Assembly (NCBI RefSeq): GCF_907164915.1
Contig: NC_061864.1
Span: forward strand, 5,229,389-5,293,388
From: Impatiens glandulifera
Taxonomy: Eukaryota > Streptophyta > Magnoliopsida > Ericales > Balsaminaceae
DNA length: 64,000 nucleotides
Direction: 5' to 3'
Below, in pieces: positions 1 to 12,274 of this stretch (within the stretch, counting starts at the first letter, position 1; each line of letters begins with the position of its first letter). A model generated the notes under the pieces. It saw only the letters and a program-made list of their open reading frames with translations, ran no database searches and was not told the origin of the DNA. The position numbers were made by a program, and so were the translations under genes.

Positions 1-54
1 CCCCCTACATTCCAATTCCACAATGTATATTAATCTAATTTTTTGATTGTGCAG

Positions 55-1440
55 GAAGAAGATTTGCCTCATGTTCCAAAGGAGAAGAAAGAGGAGGTGG
101 AAAAAGAGGTGAAACAATTGACTCCCTCACAATTTGTTGGTAAAAGTTTTCGGAGAAAGAAGAAGTCGAAACAATTGGGGGAATACACCGACCCTGGTGG
201 GAAAGGGTTTAAACTAAATGATCCGGTTAAGGTTAATCCTTTGTTACGAATTGACGAGGAAAAGATGAAGGAGTTGAAGAAATGGTTAAAGAGTGATGCA
301 AAGGATTTCAAGGAGTTGACGACTTGCTCTGCAGATCGTTCTTTATTCAACAGATTGCTCAAGCCTCAACAATGGTTACACAATACGGTAAGTATTTCTG
401 TTCTCTATTTTTTAAACCCCACGCCCCACGCCCTACCCCCACGCCCCACGCCCTACTCCCACGCCCAACGCCCTACCCCCACGCCCAACGCCCAACCCCC
501 ACGCCCAACGCCCAACCCCCACGCCCAACGCCCAACCCCCACGCCCAACCCCCACGCCCAACCCCCACGCCCAACCCCCACGCCCCACGCCCAACCCCCA
601 CGCCCAACGCCCAAGCCCCACCCCCACGCCCAACCCCCACGCCCAACCTCCACGCCCCACGCCCAACCTCCACGCCCCACGCCCAACCTCCACGCCCCAC
701 GCCCAACCCCCACGCCCAACGCCCACTACCCACGCCCAACCCCCACGCCCAACGCCCAAGCCCCACCTTTTGTTCTACACCTAATAATTTTGCTTAATCT
801 ATAATTTTTTTCGCAGGAGATAGATGAAATCTGTCATCTACTGAAACGAAGGGTTGAGGAGTTCCCTAAGACATATCCAAGAAATTTCTCAATTGCTGAC
901 TCCAATTTATCTCAGAAGATGAATAATCGCTATGAAGTGTTCACCCCGAATCCTGCAGGCTACAAATTCGACGATCTCATGGAATACGTAATTGGTGAAG
1001 GAAGTAATCCTTGGAATATTGTTGATATGATATATGTACCCTTGAACATAAAGCAGAAGCACTGGGTCCTGTGCAAGATTCATCTACAAGATTGGTGCAT
1101 ATATGTATATGACTGCGAACAGAATATGTTCTCAAAGGATGAATATGACACATTCTTGGAACCAATGTGTGTAATGGTTCCGTACTTGCTTGAACAGGGG
1201 TTCAGCACGAGCGATAAACAAAGGTTTCCACATATCAAATTGGATGCGATGCCATATTCCATAATACCACACCCAATAGTCCCAAAGACAACCAAAAGTG
1301 GGGACTGTGGGGTTTTTACTATTATGCATTTGGAATACCTTACTGCCTCATTGGATATATCAAATGTGGTCACTGAAAATATGAATTTTTGGAGAAACAA
1401 ATGGGCAGTAAGGTTATTCCATCAAATTGTAGACCCTTGA
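55..1440 (+). CDS. Ulp1-like (C48) cysteine protease of a MULE, 3' part
   Basis: Two exons are visible, 55..387 and 817..1440, joined in frame across an intron that begins GTAAGT and ends TTCGCAG; upstream exons lie outside the window. The first exon is charged and lysine-rich. The second encodes the papain-like fold of Ulp1/SENP proteases. It has a His in KQKHWVL (codon 1060-1062), an Asp in VYDCE (1111-1113) and the nucleophile Cys in SGDCGVF (1306-1308), the usual His-Asp-Cys order. Ulp1 enzymes cleave SUMO or related modifiers; the substrate of transposon-borne members is not known. The stretch ends at a TGA with no break, so the visible part looks intact. Being transposon cargo is inferred from the convergent transposase. 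Expression cannot be judged. Confidence 0.8.
417..767 (+). repeat. C-rich minisatellite array 1, in an intron of the Ulp1-like gene
   Basis: About 350 bp of tandem variants of CCCCACGCCCAACGCC fill most of the intron at 388..816 without touching its splice sites. The minus strand has closely spaced runs of three to five G separated by CGT or TT, a classical G-quadruplex pattern. Because the units almost lack T, all sense frames stay open, which produces long Pro/Thr/His-rich open frames that are not genes. Confidence 0.93.
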
Positions 1441-1596
1441 TCTAAATTCAATATAAATAGTTATTTTGTTTGCTTTAAATTTCATTCTAAAATTAGTTAA
1501 TTATTGTTGTCTTTGTTAGATTCAAATGAATGAGATTTTCCAGTAATATGTATAACAAAACCTTAAATTAATTCAAGTAAATGATATGTAAAGCTC

Positions 1597-2239
1597 CAAC
1601 GCCCAAGCCCCACGCCCAACGCCCAACCCCACGCCCAACGCCCAACGCCACGCCCAACCCCACGCCCAACGCCCAACGCCACGCCCAACTCCCACGCCCC
1701 ACGCCCAACCCCCACGCCCCACGCCCACGCCCAACCCCCACGCCCAAGCCCCACGCCCAACGCCCAACCCCACGCCCAACGCCCAACGCCACGCCCAACT
1801 CCCACGCCCAACCCCACGCCCCACGCCCAACCCCCACGCCCAACCCCACGCCCCACGCCCACGCCCAACCCCCACGCCCAACCCCCACGCCCCACGCCCA
1901 CGCCCACTCCCCACGCCCACGCCCACTCCCCACGCCCACGCCCACTCCCCACGCCCACGCCCTACCCCCACGCCCTACGCCCACACCCCACGCCCCACGC
2001 CCACACCCCACGCCCCACGCCCACACCCCCACGCCCAAAGGCCCACGCCCAACCCCACGCCCAACCCCCACGCCCAAAGTCCCACGCCCCACGCCCAAAG
2101 TCCCACGCCCCACGCCCAAAGTCCCACGCCCCACGCCCAAAGGCCCACGCCCCACGCCCAATGGCCCACGCCCCACGCCCAATGGCCCACGCCCTACGCC
2201 CAAAGGCCCACGCCCCACGCCCAAAGGCCCAAGCCCCAC
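1597..2239 (+). repeat. C-rich minisatellite array 2, between the two convergent MULE genes
   Basis: About 640 bp of the same repeat family lie between the stop of the Ulp1-like gene (1440) and the 3' end of the transposase gene (2405). The first two thirds alternate CCCCACGCCCAACG-type units. The last third has a newer, more regular unit of about 20 bp containing CCCAAAGT, CCCAAAGG or CCCAATGG next to CCACGCCCCACG. C-rich is on the plus strand, as in array 1. Confidence 0.93.
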
Positions 2240-2404
2240 TTATTGCCTTTGGGAACCTGCACATCAGATCTGTTACAACAGAAAAAAAGTCACCTGCACA
2301 TATACCACCTGGACAAAACTACCACCTACATATATAAAACATCATATGGAATAGTAACTAATTCAGTTGGTGCAAAAACTTACAATTTAACAAAAAGATA
2401 CAAT

Positions 2405-5400
2405 TTAACCAAAAGAAATATTGTCTAGAGAATGTGGCAAAGATGAAGATTGTGAAGGTTGTTCCAATTGTGACGGTTGTGAAGGTTGTGAAGGTTGTGC
2501 CACTTGTTGTCTTGAAGTAGATGGTGCAGGCATCACTGCTTTGCATGTTGCCCTGTTATGGCCTCGACCGCCACATGAGTTGCACCGTCTCTGTTCCTTA
2601 CGAGGCTCACCTTGTGATGGCCTACGCTTTGTTGTTGGCCTACCCTTCTTAACCTTGATGGGGGGTTTTAGACAAACTCGTTCCTTGATATTTTCTGGAA
2701 TATCCCAAGAACCTTCATCGCAAACTGGATAACATGTATCTACATATGCCATACACCATGCTTCAGTTGTGAAAAACCTGAAAAAAAAACATTTAAGTTA
2801 TATAAATTCAATCTTAGAATTAAACAATGCAATAATTCTCTAACCTTGAGCAGTACTCATAAGGAATTGTTTTCCGAGAACGGGCAGCAGCAAGGGCATG
2901 TTTACAAGGAAGACCAGATAGATCAAATACCCTACAAGTACAAGTTCGAGTTTGGAGATCAACTTGAAAATCATGTTGACCGTCATTCACATGAAACTCG
3001 AATCTGTTAAGCGGATTAACGGTGTAGAATCTGGCCTTCTCGGCTTGTTCACGTAAGTACTTTTCATAATATTGAGATAAATGTTCTGTGTGGTTAGAAG
3101 CTTTTTCTCTTCTATCATGAAACCATTCTTGTAGTGTGATTCGTAAATACTCAGCCAATGTTGATATGGGATATTTCCTAGCATTTCTGCACTGACTATT
3201 AAAGCTCTCAGCGTAATTGCTTGTCATTTGATTGTATCGAAAACCAGGAAAAAATGCACGACTCCATCTCTCCACTCCTATCTCTTCCAGATAGACAGCA
3301 ATACGAGGGTCCTTGGTCTTGATCTTGTCAAAATGGAGTTGAAACTTTGGAACTGTATATGCGCGTGAAGCCATATCAAACTCATCGTGGCAATTATCGG
3401 TTTTGAATTTGGCCATAATATTCATTTTGATGTGGTATGTGCATGCCGCGTGATGTGCTTCTGGAAAAACAGCGGACAAAGCATTGGCAATACTTGGGTG
3501 TCTATCAGATACGAAGACGAGATCCGGGACTAATCCAATTGCCACTCTTAATTGTTGCATAAAATATGTCCAAGAGTTATTATTCTCCGAATCAACAACG
3601 CCAAAAGCAAGGGGAAATAGTTGTTCATTCGCATCCAATGCAATCGCAATCAATAATTGACCTCCAATCTTGTGTTTAAGAAAACTAGCATCGACGGACA
3701 ATACTGGACGACAATACTTGAAACCTCTGATTGAGCAGCCTAGAGACATGAACATATATCTGAAATGACCATGCTCATCCGTCTGAATGTCAGTTATGGT
3801 ACCTGGGTTACTCTTCGCCAACATGAACAAATATGATGGCAATTTTCCATATGATTCCTCCACTGTTCCTCGCACTGCCATTAATGCTTGTTCCCTAGAC
3901 CTCTAAGCCTTATTATATTTCAGCTTAAACCCATAATTTGTCTGCATGTCTTCCATTATTTTCTTAGGCATGTGGTCATGGTGATGGTCCATATACTTAC
4001 GTTTGATGCACTCCGCAATTACCCATGATGGTGCTTGCCTCACATTCTCTTGCCTCGTCAAAATTGAGCATGTGTGTACATTTAGTAATTTTCGAATCTC
4101 AAACATCTCTTGAAATTTCCCTTTCACAGCACGCAACCTCCACTTGCAATTCTCATTCACACATTTCACAAACCAAAGAACTTTTGTAGACTTTTCGATT
4201 TTGAATTCAAAATGATTAGCCATCGCATATCTATGCACCCTCAATTGAATTTCTTTTTTGTTCTCATAAAACGTACCCACTTCCAATCCGTTTTCAAGGG
4301 TTAATTGAGCATGTGTTTCAACCGGGATTGGTTCCTCAACATTAATGGATGTTTTCCTCATAGGGGAAATGGCTGGCCTGGGTTCAAAAGGGGGGGGGGG
4401 GGTACTAGCAACCAATTCACTCGGATGAAGAAATGGGACTTGTTGTTCTTCATTTACTGCATTGTGTATGTCATTTTGGGGGAGTGGATCTTCATGCTCA
4501 AATTCAGAAACCTCCTCTCTTTGGATTTCATCCGTTGGGTGTGAAGGTTGTGACTTCTCTAGTAAAGATACACAAAGAGGAGTGTTTTGCTCTTGGTGTG
4601 AAGTCGAAATATGTTGCACATAGAACATCACATCTTTATCACATCGGATAACAGCAGGAGGAGCTCTTTTAAAAAGACAATTATACTTCACTTTCAACAC
4701 TAAATCATATCTCACTTTGTCCACGCGAATAGCATCATAGACGATTTCAGTTAATTCTTCATATGTAGTATTTCGGGATAGATGCACACCTACTAAAGAA
4801 TTTGCTTCAAAAGAACTAACACCTTCATCATCTTTCAGCCACTCACCATCATATAGGACAAAACAGCTAACATATAAATTGGAATCTGCAATTGATAGAA
4901 ATTTAAATGTTAGTGTACAAAAGAAAACCTACCATAAATGGATCGTTGGGCTTGGGCGTGGGGCGTGGGGGTTGAGCGTGGGGCCTGGGGCGTGGGGCGT
5001 GGGTCTTAGGCGAGGGGTGTGAGACTTGGGCGTGGGGTGTGGGCGTGGGGGTGGGGCGTGGGGCGTGAGACTTGGGCGTGGGGTGTGGGCGTGGGGGTTG
5101 GGCGTGGGGCGTGGGTCTTTGGCGTGGGGCGTGGGGAGTGGGCGTGGGGCTTGGGCGTGGGGCGTGGGCGTGGGGCGTGGGGCTTGGGCGTGGGGCGTGA
5201 GGCGTGGGGCGTGGGGCGTGGGCGTGGGGCGTGGGGCTTGGGCGTTGGGCGTGGGGCTTGGGCGTGGGGCGTGGGCGTGGGGGTTGGGGGTTGGGCGTGG
5301 GGCGTGAGGGTAGGGCGTGGGGCGTGGGAGTAGGGCGTGGGGCGTGAGGGTAGGGCGTGGGAGTAGGGCGTGGGGCGTGAGGGTAGGGCGTGGGGCGTGG

Positions 5401-5633
5401 GGGTAGGGCGTGGGGCGTGGGGGTAGGGCGTGGGGCGTGGGGGTAGGGCGTGGGGCGTGGGCGTGGGGTGTGGAGGTGGGAGATTATGCGTGGGGCGTGG
5501 GGCGTGGACCGATTTTGACAGCATTTCGTTTACGTAGCATTTCCCAGCATTTCCCAGCATTTCAACCATAACATAGACAGACATTCAACCATAACTTGAA
5601 TGAAATGAGATTGATAGAAATGAACGTACCCAT
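2405..5633 (-). pseudogene. MuDR-type MULE transposase with a single amber codon
   Basis: The model is complement(2405..2777, 2845..4885, 5630..5633), 2418 nt, in frame. The start is ATG plus G in a 4-nt first exon, spliced over a 744-bp intron to give MDSNLYVSC. The order is a MuDR N-terminal and zinc-binding region (CVNENCKWRLRA), a MULE DDE domain with D in LSVDASFL, D in VSDRHPSI and E in NYAESFN, a SWIM finger (CTCRVFDLSGLPCKHA), then a CCHC knuckle (CNSCGGRGHNRATC). The enzyme would cut and move the element. One in-frame TAG at 3903-3905 (minus strand) falls in YNKA-stop-RSREQAL, where relatives usually have Trp, and the frame continues for over 400 codons beyond it. I see no other break. 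The tiny first exon is inferred from splice sites and frame only. Confidence 0.85.
4947..5508 (-). repeat. C-rich (sense) minisatellite array 3, in intron 1 of the transposase gene
   Basis: About 560 bp of GGGGCGTGGGGCGTGGG-type units on the plus strand lie inside the proposed first intron (4886..5629) of the minus-strand transposase gene. Relative to that gene the sense strand is C-rich, the same polarity as array 1 in the Ulp1-like gene. Units at 5290-5460 are more regular, with GTAGGGCGTGGGGCGTGGG repeated. G runs with 3-nt loops predict stable G-quadruplexes. Confidence 0.93.
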
Positions 5634-5934
5634 TTAGATGGTCTCGTCGTCGCGGGGTCTTAGTTGGGTCTCAGGCGTCGCGGAGCTGTGTCGTTGGCGT
5701 GGCGGCAGTTGACTACGGTGGTGGCTGTCAGTTGGGGGAAGGGAGGGTGGTGGGGTCGCGGTGGAAAGGAAGAAGAAAGGTGATTGGGGGAAGAAGGGAA
5801 TGTTTGGGAAATGGGGGACATGTGGGGGATGGGGGTGGTGGGGGACCAACGGGAGGGGAGTGAATGAGAGGAGAGAGGGAAAAGAAAAGAAAGAAAAAGA
5901 AAGAAAAAAAAATTAAAAAATGAAAAGGTTATTC

Positions 5935-6045
5935 AGGGGTATAATTGGAAAAAATTATAAAAAAAGGTTAAAAAACAAAACCAAATTTAGTGAGGTTAAA
6001 TTTCAAAATAGTTAAGTTTTTAGGGTCATATTATCAAATTTCCCC
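5935..6045. repeat. Candidate right terminal region of the MULE
   Basis: Read inward on the minus strand, this segment starts GGGGAAATTTGATAATATG and is T-rich, which resembles the ends I remember for Ulp1-bearing plant MULEs. The partner end is outside the window, so neither an inverted repeat nor a target-site duplication can be confirmed. The preceding 5634-5934 is a GC-rich to purine-rich leader that probably contains the transposase promoter. Confidence 0.4.
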
Positions 6046-7217
6046 AATTTATTTTCTGTTTTTTTTAAAAAAAAATTATTTTGGATAAGACAGTGATATT
6101 TATTTAGGAGCAAATTAAGTATTGTACCATGCATTTCGAATTTATAGTTTTGATATAAATAATACTTGTTTTAAATATAAGAGATAAAAACAATATAAAA
6201 ATATTGTTTTAAATGAAATCACCGACGAACAAACATCAAATTTAGTGTTAACGAGCTCAAAAATACTCAAGAAGATAAATAAGTTTACCGAAAATCTCCA
6301 CCGAATTTTCATAAAAAAAATTCACATTTTATTATAATAATAATAGTGTTGTGTAGTAAACGCATCAATTGACCACGATTACTGAAATTCTTACCATTCA
6401 TTTCGAGTCAAATAGTTCACTAAATATTATTTTATTTATTATCTCATTAATTATTATTTTATTCATTAATTAAAATATTTAAATACTATATATTTAAAAA
6501 TAATAATATTTATAATTGTATATTAATACTCACTACTATAGTTATTTTATAAAATAAAAATAAAATAGATATTCTTAAAATTACTCCATTAATATTATTT
6601 AAATAAGTCCAAATTTATTTAAATAATCTAAACTGAAAAACTTTTTATTTTTAATGTAAAAAATTAAGTAACGCCCAACATCAATTTAAAGCTTTATAAT
6701 CAATTAAACAAACTATTCGAATACATATATTTTTGAATCATTCACTTATACCACTAAACTTATAATTTTTTTTAAACTAACTTAAGATATTTTTATTAAT
6801 TTTAATGATATTATACAAGTATTAACCCGGCCCGTGCCCTAGCTATATATCATTTTTTAGTATTTAGTTTTAAATTTTATATAAAATTAACAATTATGTC
6901 AAGTTGTCAACTTCAAGATAAAAAAAGGAGGTTAATTCTAAATGCATTAAAATAATGGGAGATAATTGTAAGGCAACAAATGATGAAGAAAACAAAGAAA
7001 CAAGTTTCTTGTTTTTGATTAAGACAACGTTAATTAAAACGGATTGTTCTATGACAAAAGTTAACCTTAATTCATTAAACCTTGGAACTGCCTCCATTTG
7101 ATGCTTCTCCCCCAGCTGTTCTTAAGGCACCTCTAGCTTCTTCTCCCTTATAATTCCATATCAAACCTAAAAACCAAAATCTTATTTAACAATTTTCTCT
7201 CAATAATTTTTATAATT
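6046..7217. other. AT-rich spacer and 5' flank of the STR2-like gene
   Basis: No coding region was recognised. 6046-6900 is very AT-rich with no clear repeat structure. 6900-7217 is the proximal promoter and leader of the STR2-like gene and contains the two candidate symbiosis elements listed separately. Confidence 0.6.
7005..7053 (+). promoter_or_regulatory. Candidate MYCS-like and AW-box motifs upstream of the STR2-like gene
   Basis: TTTCTTGTTTT at 7005-7015 differs at one base from the mycorrhiza-associated MYCS motif TTTCTTGTTCT. At 7040-7053 the sequence CGGATTGTTCTATG fits the AW-box CG(N)7CNANG, the site class bound by WRI5-type AP2 factors that activate STR in Medicago. Both lie 165-215 bp before the ATG. 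The AW-box has only five fixed bases and can occur by chance, so this is a suggestion only. Confidence 0.35.
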
Positions 7218-9806
7218 ATGGCGCATGTTGGAAGGCGTGGGAGGGTCGATACAATAATAGACGTCGCAAATCCGATAAATTTCACGGGTGGGCTCGAGTT
7301 CTCAAGTCTAACCTACACCGTCACAAAGAAGAAGAAAGTTGATGGAAATTGGGTTAAGCAAGAGGTCGACTTGTTGCACAACATAACTGGTTATGCACCA
7401 AAAGGCTCCATAACGGCTGTTATGGGACCGAGTGGTGCAGGAAAGTCGACTTTTCTTGATGGTTTAGCTGGAAGAATCGCTAGCGAAAGCCTCAAGGGGA
7501 GAGTATCTCTAGACGGTTTGGATGTCACCCCTAGCTTGATCAAAAGGACTTCCGCTTATATAATGCAAGAGGATAGGCTCTTTCCCATGTTAACCGTCTA
7601 TGAAACACTCATCTTCGCAGCCGATTTTCGGCTAGGTTCGTTTTCTATGTCCGAGAAACAACTTCGGGTCGAGAAGCTCATTGAGCAGCTTGGATTATCG
7701 GTAAGCTTTCTTTGTATGGAAGTTTTTTTTTTTAATTTTATCATTAAATGATAAAATTCATTTAGTAAATTCAAGTTTTTGCGAACATTGATTGATTGTG
7801 GTGAAAACAATCCAACAAATTAAACCTAGGTCTCTAGTGATAAAGTACATTTTATTTTTAGTTTATGTTAGTAGTGTTGTTCTATAAATGGTTAAATGTG
7901 TTGTTTTTCTGGGGTGTGTTTAGTAATATATATGGACTGTTTTTTTTAGTTATTTTTTGTCACTTAAATTACTATCATCATTTATTTAAGAAAAAATGAA
8001 GTATTTTAGTTAACTATTTAAATCGATGATTTGAATGGATGCATGCAGTCGTCGAGGAACACATACATAGGAAACGAAGAGACAAGAGGGATATCGGGAG
8101 GTGAGCGACGTAGGGTCACAATCGGAGTTGATATCATCCACGGCCCGTCATTGTTATTCCTAGACGAGCCGACATCAGGGCTAGACTCTACGAGTGCCCA
8201 CAGCGTGATCGAGAAGGTTCAAGACATCGCTCGATTAGGTAGCACGGTGGTGCTCACCATCCACCAACCCTCCTCAAGAATTCAACTACTTCTCGACCAT
8301 CTCATCATCTTAGCACGAGGACAACTCATGTATCAAGGATCCCCCAAAGATGTCATTCTCCATTTAGGTCGAATGGGACGAAAAGTCCCCAAAGGAGAAA
8401 ACTCCATAGAATTCTTGATCGACGTGATTCAAGAGTACGATCAATCGGACGTTGGCGTTGAGGTACTCGCCGAGTTTGTTCGCACCGGGATGAAGCCTCC
8501 GCCACTCGACGACGACGAGATGTCGGTTTTGACCGCCGTCCCGTCCCCACGTCCCGGGGATTGGGGACGACGCCATCGGTCGGAGGACGCTGATAGAGAT
8601 TTCGACAGAAGTTTGAGGAGTAGTCATGGGAACACATCGATGTCTTGGACCCCACGGTTCACTCCTTCCCGTAAAAAAACAGAGCAAGCCCGAATTGGGT
8701 AACCTTATAACACCATCTTTTTTAAATGATTGATGTGAATATATAATTAGATTTCATATACTCTAATCCCTAACTACAGTCATTTTCTTTTTTTAAACAA
8801 ATATTGATGGTTTGAATTTGATTGTAGATTGTCTCCAATGTATAGCTACTCCAAGGATATACTATCAAGCACTCCAACTCCTCATAGTAGCGACTACATT
8901 GTCAACGAAAACGACTATCGAACTCCGAGCAACGCCGCCTCCGGCGGCAGCCACCTCGGCCCCAAGTTTGCCAATTCCTTCTTTAGCGAAACATGGATCC
9001 TCACTAAGAGGAACTTCATAAACATAAGACGCACGCCTGAGCTCTTCTTATCTCGACTAATGGTTCTAACCGTAATGGGCTTCATGATGGCCACCATGTT
9101 CTTCCATCCAAAGAAGAACATGCAAGGCCTCACCAACCGTCTAAGTTTCTTCATCTTCACAGTCTGTCTCTTCTTCTTCTCATCAAATGACGCCGTTCCC
9201 GCATTCATCCAAGAACGCTTCATCTTCATTCGCGAGACATCTCACAACGCTTACCGAGCCTCTTCGTACACAATCTCGGGTCTCATCACATACCTTCCGT
9301 TTCTAGCTATTCAAGCAGGAGTCTACGCAGCCATAGTTTGGTTCCCCTTAAAGCTACGCGGTTCGTTCTTATACTTCTTCGTGATGCTTTTCGTGTCGCT
9401 TTTGACGACGAATTCTTTCGTGGTGTTCGTGAGTTGCGTAGTGCCGAATTTCATTCTAGGGTATGCGGCGGTGATAGCGTTCACGGCGTTGTTCTTTCTT
9501 TTTTGTGGGTACTTTGTGAGTAGTTATGAAATGCCGGTTTATTGGAAATGGATGAATAAGATATCGACGATGACATATCCTTATGAAGGTTTGTTGATGA
9601 ATGAGTTTCAAACGGATAAAAGCTTTGGGAATAATGTGGGAATTGAGGTTAGTGGGTTCGACGTGTTGGAGCAGTTGTTAAGGATTGATCATAAGGATGA
9701 GAAGAAGATGTGGGAAAGGGTGTTGATCATGTTGGGATGGGCTGTTCTTTATAGGATTTTGTTTTATCTTGTACTACGTTTTGCGTCCAAGAATCAAAGG
9801 ACTTGA
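7218..9806 (+). CDS. STR2: Half-size ABCG transporter, STR2-like (arbuscular mycorrhiza)
   Basis: Three exons, 7218..7700, 8049..8698 and 8828..9806, give 703 aa, close to the family length. The nucleotide-binding domain comes first: Walker A GPSGAGKS (70-77), signature SGGERRR (177-183), Walker B LLFLDEP (196-202) and H-loop His in TIHQPSS (about 233). A charged linker follows, then a six-helix ABC2 membrane domain encoded by exon 3. The N-terminus GRRGRVDTIIDV and the block GGLEFSSLTYTVTKKKKVDG match STR2 as I remember it better than STR. In Medicago and rice, STR and STR2 pair as half transporters in the periarbuscular membrane and are needed for arbuscule development, probably exporting lipid to the fungus. 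All ATPase motifs are intact. The downstream neighbour on the same strand is SYMRK. Another ABCG subfamily member is less likely because of the N-terminal match. Confidence 0.9.

Positions 9807-12274
<2,468 letters not shown>

Larger units (their letters stand above)
1..6045. mobile_element. Mutator-like element (MULE) with Ulp1-like protease, right part
   Basis: This stretch holds two convergent genes typical of one class of plant MULEs: a C48/Ulp1-type cysteine protease on the plus strand and a MuDR-type transposase with MULE, SWIM and CCHC motifs on the minus strand. Ulp1-like genes captured by MULEs are known in Arabidopsis (the Kaonashi group) and in melon. The left end lies outside the window. 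The proposed right end is the AT-rich segment finishing in TTTCCCC near 6045, where ordinary intergenic sequence begins. All three non-coding gaps seen in the element carry the same kind of C/G-rich minisatellite. That both genes belong to one element is inferred from their arrangement and shared repeats; no pair of terminal repeats could be compared. Confidence 0.75.

Noticed and set aside
43..804. Long plus-strand open frames rich in Pro, Thr, His and Ala, and Gly/Trp/Val-rich frames on the other strand, over the three C/G-rich arrays
   Set aside because: They arise because the repeat units lack T on one strand and so lack stops. The arrays lie in spliced introns or between genes, and all frames are open at once.
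417..2239. CRISPR-like or telomere-like array
   Set aside because: There are no unique spacers, and the units are contiguous and variable. The G-rich strand is not the plant telomere repeat TTTAGGG, and the context is a plant transposon.
8353..8687. Antisense open frames in STR2-like exon 2
   Set aside because: Shadows of the conserved sense coding sequence.
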